Notes: generated by a model not told the origin, from the letters alone. Shown: positions 26,263 through 35,635, counted from the first letter of the stretch. The stretch: 64,000 nucleotides of DNA from DTWD01 sp963662965 (GCA_963662965.1 OY759970.1:930001-994000), one strand, 5' to 3'. Translations and numbers: made by a program.

Positions 26263-26297
26263 CGGTTCAAGGGTTCACGGTTCACGGTTCACGGTTC
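26263..26297. repeat. Short tandem repeats of GGTTCAC type
   Basis: The sequence between rodA and mrdA has consecutive 7-bp units GGTTCAA/GGGTTCAC/GGTTCAC/GGTTCAC/GGTTCG. A related run is at 49396-49436, upstream of the NHL-repeat gene. These are simple-sequence tracts lying in intergenic gaps. Confidence 0.7.
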
Positions 26298-26312
26298 GTG
26301 AAGGCTGACGCA

Positions 26313-28223
26313 TCATTCGCCGCCTCCAATCGTCGCCCCCGTCACCGGCGTCAGCGGCACCAGGGGGTCCACGTCAGCCGCCCGCGCCGGGATCGGTAGC
26401 GTCGGCAGCGGTTGCCCGTCCCGCTTGGCGAAGAACGTCTCCATCACGTGGCGTGCGATCTGGGTGGCCAGAGAGCTATGCTCGGCGTGCTCGCCGAAGA
26501 CGACGCCGGCGATCTGCGGATTGTCCCGTGGCGCGGCGAAGACGAACCACCCGTGGTCGTGCAGATCGAGGTCGCTGTCAGCGGCCGCCTCTCGGCCGGA
26601 CAGCGAGATCACTTGCGCCGTGCCGGTCTTGCCGATCACGTCGCGGCCGGTCAGTCGCCCCCGGCGGCCGGTCCCGCGCCGATTCACCACGTTCCACAGC
26701 CCGCGCTTGACCACCTCGAGCGTCGACGGCGACAACCGCACGAGCGACGCGGTGGCGCTGGCCCGCACCGGCTGCCAGCCATTGCCGTTGTCGTAGGCTT
26801 TGAGCAAGCGCGGCACGACGCGGTGACCGCCGTTGGCGAGTGTCGCCATCATCACCGCGAGCGAAATTGGCGTGACCGACACCTGCCCCTGCCCGATGGC
26901 GACCGAGATCGTCTCACCCGGGTACCAGCGCTCGCCGACCGCCGCCTGCTTCCAGGCGCGTGACGGAACCAATCCCTGCACCTCGTGTGGGAGATCGATG
27001 CCGCTGAGCTCGCCGAGTCCGAGCGCGGTCGACCATTTGTGAATCTGGTCGACGTCGAGCTTCTCACCCAAGGTGTAGAAGTACATGTTGCACGACTTCT
27101 CGATCGCCTCCTCCAGCGCCACCGTGCCATGCGTCGTATGGCAGCGGAAGAATCGGCCGTAGAACGTCCCGCCGCCGCGGCAGGTCACCTTGAACTCGGG
27201 GTCAATCACCTCTTCCTCGAGCGCCGCGACAGCCACGGCGATCTTGAACGTCGACCCCGGCGAGTAGCGCCCCTGCAGGGCGCGATTCTGCAGCGGCTTC
27301 AGTCCGTCGGTGTTGAGCGCCGCCCAGGTGCCGCGGTCGATGCCGGTGGCGAACGCATTCGGGTCGTACGCCGGCAAGCTCACGAGCGACAAGACCTCAC
27401 CACTCTGCGGATCGAGCACCACGGCGGCGCCGTCGAAGCCAGCCACTCGAAACGCCTCTTCCGCCGCGCGCTGGAGGTCGTAGTCGATAGTCAGCTGGAG
27501 CGCGCCCCCTTCGGCGGGCGGCACTTCGCCTAGCGTCTCGACCTCCCGACCGACGCTGTTGACGACGACGTGCCGCGTGCCGTCGATCCCCATCAGTATG
27601 TCGTTGTAGCTGTGCTCGACGCCCGACTGGCCGACAATGTCGCCGCTCCGTAACCCGTCGAAGCGCGCCAGCGCCAGCTGCGTGTCGGTGATCTCCCCCA
27701 CGTAGCCGAACGAATGCGCCGCCAGCCGTTCGGTCGGGTAGTAGCGCGCGGGGATCTGCTCGACCACCACCCCCGGCAGCTCGAGCTTGCGCGCCGCCAC
27801 CGATGCCACCTGGGCCAGCGAGGCGTCCTGCACGATCACGATCGGTCGATAAGCCGGATCGCGACGATGCCGGTCGACGACGGCCCGCACCGCCTGCTCG
27901 TCGATGCCGGTCACGTCCGCCAGGAGCGCGACCGACCGGTCGAGATCATCGGCCTGCTCCCGCACCAGCGAGATGTTCAAGGAGTGCCGGTTCTCGACGA
28001 GCACACGACCGTCACGGTCGAACACCACCCCGCGGGGCGCGCGCAGCGAGAGCCGCCGCTGATGGTTGTTTTCCGCCATTTCGAGAAAGCGAGCGTGCTG
28101 CCCGATCTGGAAGTGCCAGAAGCTGAAGAGGAGGGCCGCGAAGACGAGCACGACCGCGCTCTGGAATACCGCGAGCAGGCGTCCCGTGTTGCGGGTGTCG
28201 CGGACCGGAATCCTCATCTCCAT
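26313..28223 (-). CDS. mrdA: Penicillin-binding protein 2 (elongasome transpeptidase)
   Basis: 636 residues. An N-terminal membrane anchor, the dimerisation domain and a transpeptidase domain with all motifs: SPGSTFKIAVAVAALEE (SxxK), KSCNMYFYTLG (SxN as SCN) and GKTGTAQV (KTG). It crosslinks peptidoglycan with RodA in rod-shaped growth. It lies 10 bp after mreD and 67 bp before rodA, as in most rod-shaped bacteria. Confidence 0.95.
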   Translation of the reverse strand: MEMRIPVRDTRNTGRLLAVFQSAVVLVFAALLFSFWHFQIGQHARFLEMAENNHQRRLSLRAPRGVVFDRDGRVLVENRHSLNISLVREQADDLDRSVALLADVTGIDEQAVRAVVDRHRRDPAYRPIVIVQDASLAQVASVAARKLELPGVVVEQIPARYYPTERLAAHSFGYVGEITDTQLALARFDGLRSGDIVGQSGVEHSYNDILMGIDGTRHVVVNSVGREVETLGEVPPAEGGALQLTIDYDLQRAAEEAFRVAGFDGAAVVLDPQSGEVLSLVSLPAYDPNAFATGIDRGTWAALNTDGLKPLQNRALQGRYSPGSTFKIAVAVAALEEEVIDPEFKVTCRGGGTFYGRFFRCHTTHGTVALEEAIEKSCNMYFYTLGEKLDVDQIHKWSTALGLGELSGIDLPHEVQGLVPSRAWKQAAVGERWYPGETISVAIGQGQVSVTPISLAVMMATLANGGHRVVPRLLKAYDNGNGWQPVRASATASLVRLSPSTLEVVKRGLWNVVNRRGTGRRGRLTGRDVIGKTGTAQVISLSGREAAADSDLDLHDHGWFVFAAPRDNPQIAGVVFGEHAEHSSLATQIARHVMETFFAKRDGQPLPTLPIPARAADVDPLVPLTPVTGATIGGGE

Positions 28224-28233
28224 CTAACTCGTC

Positions 28234-28761
28234 CTAGCTCGTTCGCCAGCGGCGCGCCGCGAATCCACGCCGGCGGCGGCGCATCCGGTCCCACACCCCG
28301 GGGGCGTGCTCGAGCACGCCGATGGCCACGATGCCGGCGGCGGCGTTCGCGACGCCCTGCACCGGAACGTCGGTCCACATCACCGTGGGCCCGGTGGTTG
28401 GAATGAGTCCGTACACGCCGACGAAGCAGAGCGCGTGCACGATGGTCGCGGCCACGAGGACCAGCACTCGGTGCCAGATACCGGTCAGCATGAACTGCGC
28501 CCCCACGGCGCCGACGGCGAACCCGACGAGGCTTTTCGCCAGGCCGCTGACGCCGACGATGCCACCCGACAGCAGGTCTTGCGCAAGTCCGGCCGCGACA
28601 CCGGTCCACAGTCCGACGACTGGTCCGCCCGAGAGCGCGGCGAAGACGACCACGACCAACGGGAAGTCGACATTGGCGCTCATCCCATTGACGAAGAGCG
28701 CGTACGTCGTTTGCCCCGCCACGGCCACGGCCACGGCGATGCCGATGCGGGTCGCCCTCAT
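28234..28761 (-). CDS. mreD: Rod-shape-determining protein MreD
   Basis: 175 residues, strongly hydrophobic with about five helices and an Arg-rich C-terminal tail (RMRRRRRGFAARRWR). The start overlaps the mreC stop (ATGA), indicating translational coupling. Identification rests on size, topology and the position between mreC and mrdA; the sequence FPLVVVVFAALSGGPVVGLWTG-like core fits the family. Confidence 0.88.
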   Translation of the reverse strand: MRATRIGIAVAVAVAGQTTYALFVNGMSANVDFPLVVVVFAALSGGPVVGLWTGVAAGLAQDLLSGGIVGVSGLAKSLVGFAVGAVGAQFMLTGIWHRVLVLVAATIVHALCFVGVYGLIPTTGPTVMWTDVPVQGVANAAAGIVAIGVLEHAPGVWDRMRRRRRGFAARRWRTS

Positions 28762-29600
28762 TCGAGACCTTCCGCCTGCGCGAGCCGCACGTCGGTCATC
28801 ACCACCAACACATCCTCGAGACTGCTAAAGTCGACGATCGGCTCGACCGTGATCGACTTGTACAAGTCGATCCCCCGCTCCACCGCGGAGATGGTCCCGA
28901 TGACGAATCCCTTCGGATAGATCCCGTCGGTCCCGGACGTCACGACCGAGTCGCCGATCCGCACGTCCTCGAGATTGGACACGTAGTCCATCCGCAACAC
29001 CGACTCATCGTCGACGCCCAACACCACGCCGGCCGCGCGGGTGCGCTCGATCAGGGCGCCGGCGGCGGCGTTCCGATCGATGAGGAGCTGTACCTTGGCC
29101 GCCCGCGGCCCCGGGAGGCCGACGATCCGTCCGACGACACCGCTCGGGGCGATGACGGCGAGATCTTGCCGCACCCCGTCGCCGGCCCCGCGGTCGATCG
29201 TCAAGGTGCGAAACCACGGTGTCGCATCGGCGGCGATGACCTGGGCACTCAACGTCAGCAGGTCGATCGACTCGCGCAGCTCGAGGAGTTGCTGCAGGCC
29301 GTGCGCCCGCTGGGCCAGCGCGTTCTGCTGCTGGAGCCGCAGCTCGAGCTGGGCCACCGTTTCGCGTAACGCGACGTTCTCCTCCCGGACGTCCTGCAGC
29401 GACACGTAGCCAGACCACACCGACCGCACCCCGTGCACGCCCCACACCACGAAGCGTTGGACCTCGGCCAGCGTGCCGAAGGTCACCGCCTCGAGCACGC
29501 TCGCCCCGGGGCGCACGTTGACTTGCGCAGAGATCAAGATGACATGGCCGATGAAGACGGCCAGAACGAGATAGCCGGTGCGCTGACGCCTATTCAACAC
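28758..29600 (-). CDS. mreC: Rod-shape-determining protein MreC
   Basis: 280 residues from a GTG. An N-terminal membrane helix (YLVLAVFIGHVILISAQ) is followed by a coiled coil (NVALRETVAQLELRLQQQNA) and the paired beta-barrel domain with GVVGRIVGLPGPRAAKVQLL and VTSGTDGIYPKGFVIGTIS. It links MreB to the periplasmic synthesis machinery. 53 bp downstream of mreB in the same operon. Confidence 0.93.
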   Translation of the reverse strand: MLNRRQRTGYLVLAVFIGHVILISAQVNVRPGASVLEAVTFGTLAEVQRFVVWGVHGVRSVWSGYVSLQDVREENVALRETVAQLELRLQQQNALAQRAHGLQQLLELRESIDLLTLSAQVIAADATPWFRTLTIDRGAGDGVRQDLAVIAPSGVVGRIVGLPGPRAAKVQLLIDRNAAAGALIERTRAAGVVLGVDDESVLRMDYVSNLEDVRIGDSVVTSGTDGIYPKGFVIGTISAVERGIDLYKSITVEPIVDFSSLEDVLVVMTDVRLAQAEGLE

Positions 29601-29653
29601 GCGCGTCTCGTGTCCTTCGGGCTCCGCGTCGCAGCTCGGATGCGAGCGGAGCG

Positions 29654-30679
29654 TTAGTCAACCGAGATCTTCCGGAGCAGACCGAAGTCGGCCAGCATCT
29701 TGCCGGCGCCGAGCACAACCGACGACATCGGATCCTCGGCCATGGCCAGGGGTACACCAGTTTCCTCCCGCAGTCGCTTGTCGAGGTTCTTCAGCATCGA
29801 GCCGCCGCCCGTCATGACGATGCCGCGGTCGACGATGTCGGCCGACAGCTCCGGCGGCGTCCGCTCCAGGGCCACACGCACCGCGTCGACGATCACGTTG
29901 ACCGTCTCCGCCAGTGCCTCACGTATCTCCTCATCTGTCACCGTAATCGTCTTGGGGATGCCTTCAATGAGATGGCGCCCCTTGATTTCGAACGTAATCC
30001 GCGCGTCGAGCTGATACGCCGAGCCGATCTGCATCTTGATCTGCTCGGCGGTCCGCTCACCGATCAGCAGGTTATACGTCTTCTTGACGTACTGGATGAT
30101 CGCCTCGTCCATCTCGTTGCCGGCCACGCGCACCGCCTTGCTGTAGACGATGCCGGCGAGGGAGATGACGGCGATGTCGGTGGTGCCGCCCCCGATGTCG
30201 ACGATCATGTTCCCCGACGGCTCGGTGATCGGCATGCCGCAACCGATCGCCGCGGCCATCGCCTCCTCGACGAGGTGCACCTCGCTCGCTTTCGCCCGGT
30301 AGGCGCTGTCCTTGACCGCGCGCTTTTCCACCTGGGTGATCTCGGACGGCACGCCGATGACGATCCGCGGCCGCACCCACACCGTGCGGTTGTGGGCTTT
30401 CTTGATGAAGTAGGTCAGCATCTTCTCCGTGACTTCGAAGTCAGCGATGACGCCGTCCTTCATCGGCTTGATGGCGATGATGTTGCCGGGGGTGCGTCCC
30501 AGCATTTCCTTGGCCTCTCGGCCCACCGCCTCGATGCGGCCATTCACCTTGTTGATGGCGACGATCGAGGGTTCGTTGACGACAATGCCCTTGCCGCGCG
30601 CGTAGACACAGGTGTTCGCGGTGCCGAGGTCAATTGCGAGATCGCTCGAGAAGAGTGCAAAAATAGACCGAAGGCTCAA
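29654..30679 (-). CDS. mreB: Actin-like cell-shape protein MreB
   Basis: 341 residues, full length. Actin-fold phosphate loops DLAIDLGTANTCVYARGKGI and IVDIGGGTTDIAVISLAG, plus IVMTGGGSMLKNLDKRLREE, are diagnostic. The start is a TTG (30677-30679) that shares bases with the stop of the upstream GGDEF gene (TTGA), so translation is coupled to that gene. The Leu-containing membrane-binding N-terminus MSLRSIFALFSSD fits the family. Confidence 0.96.
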   Translation of the reverse strand: MSLRSIFALFSSDLAIDLGTANTCVYARGKGIVVNEPSIVAINKVNGRIEAVGREAKEMLGRTPGNIIAIKPMKDGVIADFEVTEKMLTYFIKKAHNRTVWVRPRIVIGVPSEITQVEKRAVKDSAYRAKASEVHLVEEAMAAAIGCGMPITEPSGNMIVDIGGGTTDIAVISLAGIVYSKAVRVAGNEMDEAIIQYVKKTYNLLIGERTAEQIKMQIGSAYQLDARITFEIKGRHLIEGIPKTITVTDEEIREALAETVNVIVDAVRVALERTPPELSADIVDRGIVMTGGGSMLKNLDKRLREETGVPLAMAEDPMSSVVLGAGKMLADFGLLRKISVD

Positions 30680-31170
30680 GTTTGATGTTCCATATTGATG
30701 GTTGATGCCTGCGGGACGCCTCCCGCAAGCTGGATGCCATCCTTGCCATGCGCTTTGACCCAGTACATCGCGTCGTCAGCCGCCTGCAGCAATTCGTCAA
30801 TCGTGGCGGCGATGTCCGGGAGGGTCGAGACCCCCACCGACGCCGTCAGCTTGAAGTTGATGTCCTCCTGCTGCAGGAACACGTTCTCGGCCACCCGCTC
30901 GCGAATACGATCGCCGACGGCGACCGCACCCTCGCTTCCCGTGTCCGGCCGCACGACCGCGAATTCGTCGCCGCCGAAGCGGGCCACGATGTCGGTCTCA
31001 CGGGCACTCTCACGGATGACTGCCGCCACCTTGAACTTGCGGTTCCGCTTGAGTGGCGCGATATGGGGTCGGATGTCCTCGCTTGCGTGATAGACGACGA
31101 GGCGGAGTGCCGCCTGACGACTGGCGGTGCCTCGTCGCCGGGCAGTGGCACTGTGTGCGCGAGAAGCCAT
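30676..31170 (-). CDS. Truncated GGDEF (diguanylate cyclase-like) protein
   Basis: 164 residues. The C-terminal two thirds match a GGDEF domain: RESARETDIVARFGGDEFAV with the intact GGDEF catalytic loop, NFKLTASVGVSTLP and ADDAMYWVKAHGKDGI. The first third of the normal domain (the DxDxFKxxND substrate and metal site) is missing and replaced by an unrelated basic lead and VYHASEDIRPHIAPLKRNRKFK. Cyclase activity is therefore doubtful. Its stop overlaps the TTG start of mreB, so its translation may still matter. Confidence 0.7.
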   Translation of the reverse strand: MASRAHSATARRRGTASRQAALRLVVYHASEDIRPHIAPLKRNRKFKVAAVIRESARETDIVARFGGDEFAVVRPDTGSEGAVAVGDRIRERVAENVFLQQEDINFKLTASVGVSTLPDIAATIDELLQAADDAMYWVKAHGKDGIQLAGGVPQASTINMEHQT

Positions 31171-31449
31171 CGCTCCGACGGGTTCTGTCAGTTCCCCTAA
31201 GTCCTTACGTTACCCGCAAATATATCACACAGGCCTGTGCAAACTCTGGCATTCCACCGACCCGCGCGGACCAAGAACGACCATGTCGCGCGCGATCCGC
31301 CGGCCCAACCACCCGCACGTGTTGGGCGTGTGGCCGACAGCCGGTCGCTGATCCTATCGGTTGTGTGGGAAGGCGAGCGTAGACCTCATTCAGTCTAGCA
31401 CGGTGACCGGGCAACAGTCACAACTGCTTGCCGGCATTGAACTTCTCGC

Positions 31450-31549
31450 TAGCAGCCAGGAACGACAGTCCAGCGTCGCACCGAGACTGGCGAGGCGCCC
31501 GAAATGCATCGCCAGTCGAATGCAAGAGGGCTGTCGTTCCTGGCTGCTA
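31450..31549. repeat. 100-bp palindromic element upstream of ppiD
   Basis: The outer arms of 19 bp (31450-31468 and 31531-31549) are perfect inverted repeats beginning TAGCAGCCAGGAACGACAG. A 9-bp inner stem, GACTGGCGA/TCGCCAGTC, lies at 31485-31493 and 31509-31517. The element starts and ends with TA, compatible with a TA-targeting MITE or with a large transcribed hairpin. It lies in a 430-bp gene-less region (31171-31602) with no other recognised feature. Confidence 0.75.
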
Positions 31550-31602
31550 CAATGGGGGTTCGGCTACCACCAACCGAGCGACACAGGGGGAAAAAGCGCG
31601 TC

Positions 31603-33534
31603 ATGACCATGCTCGACCAGATGCGGCGGCATAAGGGCTGGCTGAAATGGAGCCTCGGCCTCGTCGTGGTGGCGTTCGTTGCCCTCATTCCAGGCGTCGG
31701 CATGAGCCCGATGGGCGACGCCGGACTCCCGTCGGATGTCATCGCCCGGGTTGGTGAGTACGAGATCTCGCTGCTGGAGTTCCGCCAGGCCTACCTGCAG
31801 CAGCTCAACAACTACCGCCTTCAGTCGGGCGGTGACATTTCCGAAGACATCCTGCGTTCGCTCGGTATCGACCGCCAGATCCTCCAGCAGATGATCGACG
31901 AGTACGCGGCCCTCACCGAGGCGGGGCGGCTCGGCCTCGCCGTCGGAGATGCTGAGGTCCGCGAGCGGATCGTGACGCTGCCGCAACTCCAGATCGACGG
32001 GGAGTTCATCGGTGAGGTGGCGTATCGCCAGCTGCTGCAGTCGCAGCGTCCGCCGGTCAGTCCGTCCCAGTTCGAGGATGAAACACGTCAGCAGATCCTG
32101 CTCGAGCGGCTGCAAACCGCGGTGACCAGCTGGATGACGGTGACCGACAATGAAGTGGTCGAGGAGCATCGGCGCCGCAACGAGAAGGTCAAGGTGGACA
32201 TTGTCGCGTTCCGCGCAACCGATTATCGCGACGAGGTCGAGGTGAGTGACGACGACGTCGCCCTCCTCTACGCTGAAGACTCGGCCAGTTACGAAGTGCC
32301 CGAAAAGCGCCAGCTCCGATTCCTGCTGGTCGACGAGGCGGCCATCTTTGACAGCCTCACGGTGACCAACGACGAGATCCGCCAGTACTACGACGCCAAT
32401 CTCGCGCAGTACCAAACGCCGGGTCAGATGCGCGCCAGCCATATCCTGCTTCGCGTCGGTGACGACGAAGGCGACGAGGAGGCGGTGGCGGCGCGCGCCG
32501 CCGAGCTCGCGGCGCAGGCACGCGACGGCGCCGATTTTGCCGCGCTCGTGCGCGAGCATTCCGACGACGAGGCGACCGTCGAAGACGGCGGCGACCTCGG
32601 TCTGTTCGGGCGCGGTCGGATGGTGCCGGAGTTCGAAGCGGCGGCGTTTGCCCTCGACGTCGACGAGATCTCCGATCCGGTCAAGAGCGCATTCGGGTAT
32701 CACGTCATCAAGCTGACGGAGAAGCAGGAGGAGATCACGCAGCCGTTCGAGCTCGTGCGACCGACGATCGAGAACCTGCTGAAGCAAGAACGGGCGTCGT
32801 CGCGGGCCACGGCCCTGTCCCGGGCGATCTCGGCCGAGGTGACCACCCCGGACGAGCTCGAGCGGGCGGCCGCCGCACGCGGCTACGAGCTCCACGAGTC
32901 GGGCTTCGCGGCGCGCGGGGAGCCGATCCTCGGGCTTGGCCTGGCGCAGCAAGTCTCCGCCCAGGCGTTCGCCATCGAGGCGGGCGAGGTGGCGGGTCCC
33001 GTCACGACGCCGTCGGGACCGGCATTCATCACCGTCATCGCCACGCAGGATCCCTACATCCCGCCGCTGGATGACGTCCGTGATCAAGTCCGCGAGGATG
33101 TCATTCGGAAGAAATCACTGACGCTCGCGCAACAGCGTGCAGCCGAGGCGGCCGAATCGCTCAAGGGCGCGGACGACTTCGTCGCCGCCGCCGAGGCGGC
33201 CGAGCTGACGGTCGGGTCGAGTGAGCTCGTGGCGCGCGGGGCGGCGCTCCCGCAGGTGGGCATCAGCACGGCCGTCGAGGCGATCGCGTTCGCGATGGAG
33301 CCGGGTGCGGTGAGCGACGTCATCCAGGCGGCCAACTCCGCCGCGATCGTGCACCTCGCCGAGCGGGAGGATGCCTCCACGGACGACCTCGAGAGCACCC
33401 GCGACTCGCTCCGCGATGAGCTGCTCTTCTCGCGGCAGAACCAGTTCTTCGGCGCCTACATGGAGAACGTCAAGGAGCGGATCGATATCAACATCGATCT
33501 CACCGTTCTCGATCAGGCGCTGAACCCGGTATAG
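31603..33534 (+). CDS. ppiD: PpiD/SurA-type periplasmic peptidyl-prolyl isomerase
   Basis: About 643 residues from ATG 31603, with AGGGGG at 31585-31590. MLDQMRRHKGWLKWSLGLVV gives the cytoplasmic tail plus membrane anchor of PpiD. It is followed by a SurA_N domain and a parvulin domain QMRASHILLRVGDDEGDEEA with DLGLFGRGRMVPEFEAAAFA and FGYHVIKLTEK. A second, less conserved parvulin-like region follows. It assists folding of exported proteins. Confidence 0.9.
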   Translation: MTMLDQMRRHKGWLKWSLGLVVVAFVALIPGVGMSPMGDAGLPSDVIARVGEYEISLLEFRQAYLQQLNNYRLQSGGDISEDILRSLGIDRQILQQMIDEYAALTEAGRLGLAVGDAEVRERIVTLPQLQIDGEFIGEVAYRQLLQSQRPPVSPSQFEDETRQQILLERLQTAVTSWMTVTDNEVVEEHRRRNEKVKVDIVAFRATDYRDEVEVSDDDVALLYAEDSASYEVPEKRQLRFLLVDEAAIFDSLTVTNDEIRQYYDANLAQYQTPGQMRASHILLRVGDDEGDEEAVAARAAELAAQARDGADFAALVREHSDDEATVEDGGDLGLFGRGRMVPEFEAAAFALDVDEISDPVKSAFGYHVIKLTEKQEEITQPFELVRPTIENLLKQERASSRATALSRAISAEVTTPDELERAAAARGYELHESGFAARGEPILGLGLAQQVSAQAFAIEAGEVAGPVTTPSGPAFITVIATQDPYIPPLDDVRDQVREDVIRKKSLTLAQQRAAEAAESLKGADDFVAAAEAAELTVGSSELVARGAALPQVGISTAVEAIAFAMEPGAVSDVIQAANSAAIVHLAEREDASTDDLESTRDSLRDELLFSRQNQFFGAYMENVKERIDINIDLTVLDQALNPV

Positions 33535-33548
33535 GCGCGGGCTCTAAA

Positions 33549-33651
33549 TTCAGACGGGGCTCCGCCCCGAACCCCCCGCCGGCACTCGCGGGGCCCCCTC
33601 GCCCCACTCCGTGTCGGCGGGGCCCGCACGTGCGGGCCCTGTCGCCGGTCA
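33549..33651 (+). repeat. GC-hairpin intergenic repeat, copy 5 (short type)
   Basis: Lies between convergent ppiD and sppA. It starts TTCAGACGGGG, contains GGGGCTCCGCCCC, the CACTCGCGG block and CCCCACTCCGT, and a perfect stem GGGCCCGCA-CG-TGCGGGCCC at about 33620-33639. The stem sequence differs from that of copy 3 while pairing is kept. The sppA stop (33649-33651) is at its right edge. Confidence 0.8.
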
Positions 33652-35373
33652 GGGCCGGGGCATTAGCGCCAGCGGCATCCCCTCGGCAAACCCGATCGGC
33701 GCCAGTATCGTCCGTAGCGCGCGAGCATAGGGCGACGCCGCCCACCCGAGCGCGCCGTTCAGCGCCTGCGTGTTGAACGCGCCACGCAGCACCTCGAAGA
33801 ACGAGCGCGGTCTCGGATACGGCACCAACGTGACCTCGCTGTCTTCGTCGATGCCCGCCTCGACCTTCGCCACCTCGATCGCCCGCCGCAGGCCACCGAG
33901 CTCATCGACCAGACCGTTCTCGTGGGCCTGCCGGCCAGTCCAGACCCGCCCCTGGGCGACGCGATTGACCTCGTCACGAGTCATCCCGCGTCCCTCGGCG
34001 ACCACCTGGAGGAAGCGCTCGTAGGTGTCGTCGAGCTGCGCCTGGAGCGCCGCGCGGGCCCCGTCCGAGAATCGCGAGACCGGCGAGAAGAGATCGGCGT
34101 TGGCGCCGTTGGTCACCGCCTCCATGTTCACGCCCAGCTTCTCGAACGTCCCGCCGACGACGTATTTCCCGCCGTAGGCGCCGATCGACCCGGTGAGCGT
34201 GCCCGGCTGCGCGACGATCGTGTGCGCGGGAGCCGCGATGTAGTAGCCCCCGGAGGCCGCCAGGTCCGACATCGAGACGATCAACGGCTTGTCGGCACGC
34301 GCCAGCTGCAGCTCGCGCCACATGATGTCGGCGGCAATCGCGACCCCGCCGGGGCTGTCGACGCGAAGGACGATCGCCTCGATGCCGTCGTCCTCGCGCG
34401 CGGCGCGCACCGCCTCGACCATCGTCTGGGACCCGACCACCCGATTCCCCTGGAAGTCGACGCCGTTGCTCCCGAAGTTGATCACCCCTTCGGCATACAC
34501 GAGGGCGATCCGCGGGCCCCGATCGAGCCCCAGACTCGACGCGCTCACGTTGCGGTAGTCCTCATAGTCGAGCACCGTCGGGTCGTCGCCGAGCGGCAGC
34601 CCGTCTATGAGCTGATCCTCGTAGACGAGTGCGTCAACCAGGCCACGTCGCATCGCCTCGGCCGGCACGAACGGCCCTTGGTCGATCAACGACCGTACAC
34701 GCGCCGGATCCAGCTCGCGCCCTTCGGCGATCCCATCGACGAGCTGCTCGTACATATCGCGGTTCAGCGACTCCGACATTTCCCGATGCTCCGGTGTATA
34801 CGTCGTCTCCGTGTACAGGTTGACGGCCGTCTTGTAGTCGCCCGCCGCCAGCATGTCGGCCTCGAACCCGACCTTGTCGAGCGCCTCGCGCAAGAACAGG
34901 TCGTAGTTGGCCACGCCGACCAGGTTGAGCGGACTCGCCGGCGTCATGAACACTTCATCGCAGGCGGAGGCGAGGTAATACGCTTGTCCCGTCCCAAACT
35001 CGAGATAGGCGACGATCGGCTTTCCCGAGTCCTTAAAGTCGATGACGGCGTCGCGAATGTCCTGCAGCTTCCCCCACAGCCCGCCGGCGATGGGCGGTAT
35101 CAACACGACGGCCGCCACCCGATCGTCGACCTTGGCCTTCCGCAGCGTCTGGACCACCGATCCCACCGTGTCGCGCTGCTCCAGCAGGCTGAACACATCC
35201 TCGGGCTGTTGCTCACCGAGGCTCGCCGGCACGCGCAGCCAGAGAATGGAGTTGGTCTCCACCGACGGCTCGCGGCTTCCGAGGAAGTAAGTCAACGCGA
35301 CGCCGGTCATCGACACGATGACCGCCACCACGATGAAGGACAGAATGAACCTCGCACCTCGTGACATTGCCAC
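33649..35373 (-). CDS. sppA: Signal peptide peptidase SppA (67K type)
   Basis: 574 residues from GTG 35373, with AAGGAG spaced 7 bp. An N-terminal helix anchors it; two Clp-like halves follow. The catalytic Lys is in AGDYKTAVNLYTE of the first half and the Ser in SMSDLAASGGYYIAAPAHTI of the second, as in E. coli protease IV. It degrades cleaved signal peptides in the membrane. Confidence 0.93.
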   Translation of the reverse strand: MAMSRGARFILSFIVVAVIVSMTGVALTYFLGSREPSVETNSILWLRVPASLGEQQPEDVFSLLEQRDTVGSVVQTLRKAKVDDRVAAVVLIPPIAGGLWGKLQDIRDAVIDFKDSGKPIVAYLEFGTGQAYYLASACDEVFMTPASPLNLVGVANYDLFLREALDKVGFEADMLAAGDYKTAVNLYTETTYTPEHREMSESLNRDMYEQLVDGIAEGRELDPARVRSLIDQGPFVPAEAMRRGLVDALVYEDQLIDGLPLGDDPTVLDYEDYRNVSASSLGLDRGPRIALVYAEGVINFGSNGVDFQGNRVVGSQTMVEAVRAAREDDGIEAIVLRVDSPGGVAIAADIMWRELQLARADKPLIVSMSDLAASGGYYIAAPAHTIVAQPGTLTGSIGAYGGKYVVGGTFEKLGVNMEAVTNGANADLFSPVSRFSDGARAALQAQLDDTYERFLQVVAEGRGMTRDEVNRVAQGRVWTGRQAHENGLVDELGGLRRAIEVAKVEAGIDEDSEVTLVPYPRPRSFFEVLRGAFNTQALNGALGWAASPYARALRTILAPIGFAEGMPLALMPRP

Positions 35374-35474
35374 GTTCGCTCTCCTTGAAAATCTCGTCTC
35401 AGCGAGTATACGGGCGCGCGGAGAGTGCGGTGAAGGCGGGTGCTATACTGAGCGTTCTCACCCTTCGTCGTGCT

Positions 35475-35560
35475 GCGGAAGTGGCGGAACGGCAGACGCG
35501 CTAGCCTCAGGAGCTAGTGAGCTTCGGCTCGTGGGGGTTCAAATCCCCCCTTCCGCACCA
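35475..35560 (+). tRNA. tRNA-Leu (anticodon CAG)
   Basis: 86 nt with encoded CCA. The acceptor GCGGAAG pairs with CTTCCGC; the anticodon stem CTAGC/GCTAG encloses CTCAGGA, giving CAG for CUG. The long variable arm fits class II. A TATACT -10-like box is at 35444-35449. Its last 19 bases recur at 44525-44543, marking it as an integration target. Confidence 0.96.
35542..35560 (+). repeat. Putative attachment site, left copy (tRNA-Leu 3' end)
   Basis: AATCCCCCCTTCCGCACCA, the tRNA 3' end, is identical over 19 bp to 44525-44543. Extending left by three bases adds one mismatch. Such a tRNA 3'-end duplication is the hallmark of tyrosine-integrase insertion. Confidence 0.65.
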
Positions 35561-35613
35561 CATCTTGAGACGCGCAATGTTGACGGGGCTCTTTCCGTGC
35601 GACGAGGCGAAAT

Positions 35614-35635
35614 AGCTAACGGATAGCTAACGAAC
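35614..35635 (+). repeat. Island-end motif AGCTAAC-N4-AGCTAACGAAC, left copy
   Basis: Two AGCTAAC units separated by GGAT, followed by GAAC. The same arrangement with a CAAA spacer is at 44390-44411. It lies 54 bp inside the tRNA end. Probable integrase arm-type or recombination-directionality sites; binding is inference. Confidence 0.6.

Noticed and set aside
26263..26297. Possible CRISPR-like array from the repeated GGTTCAC units
   Set aside because: The units are contiguous heptamers without spacers and there are no cas genes in the window.
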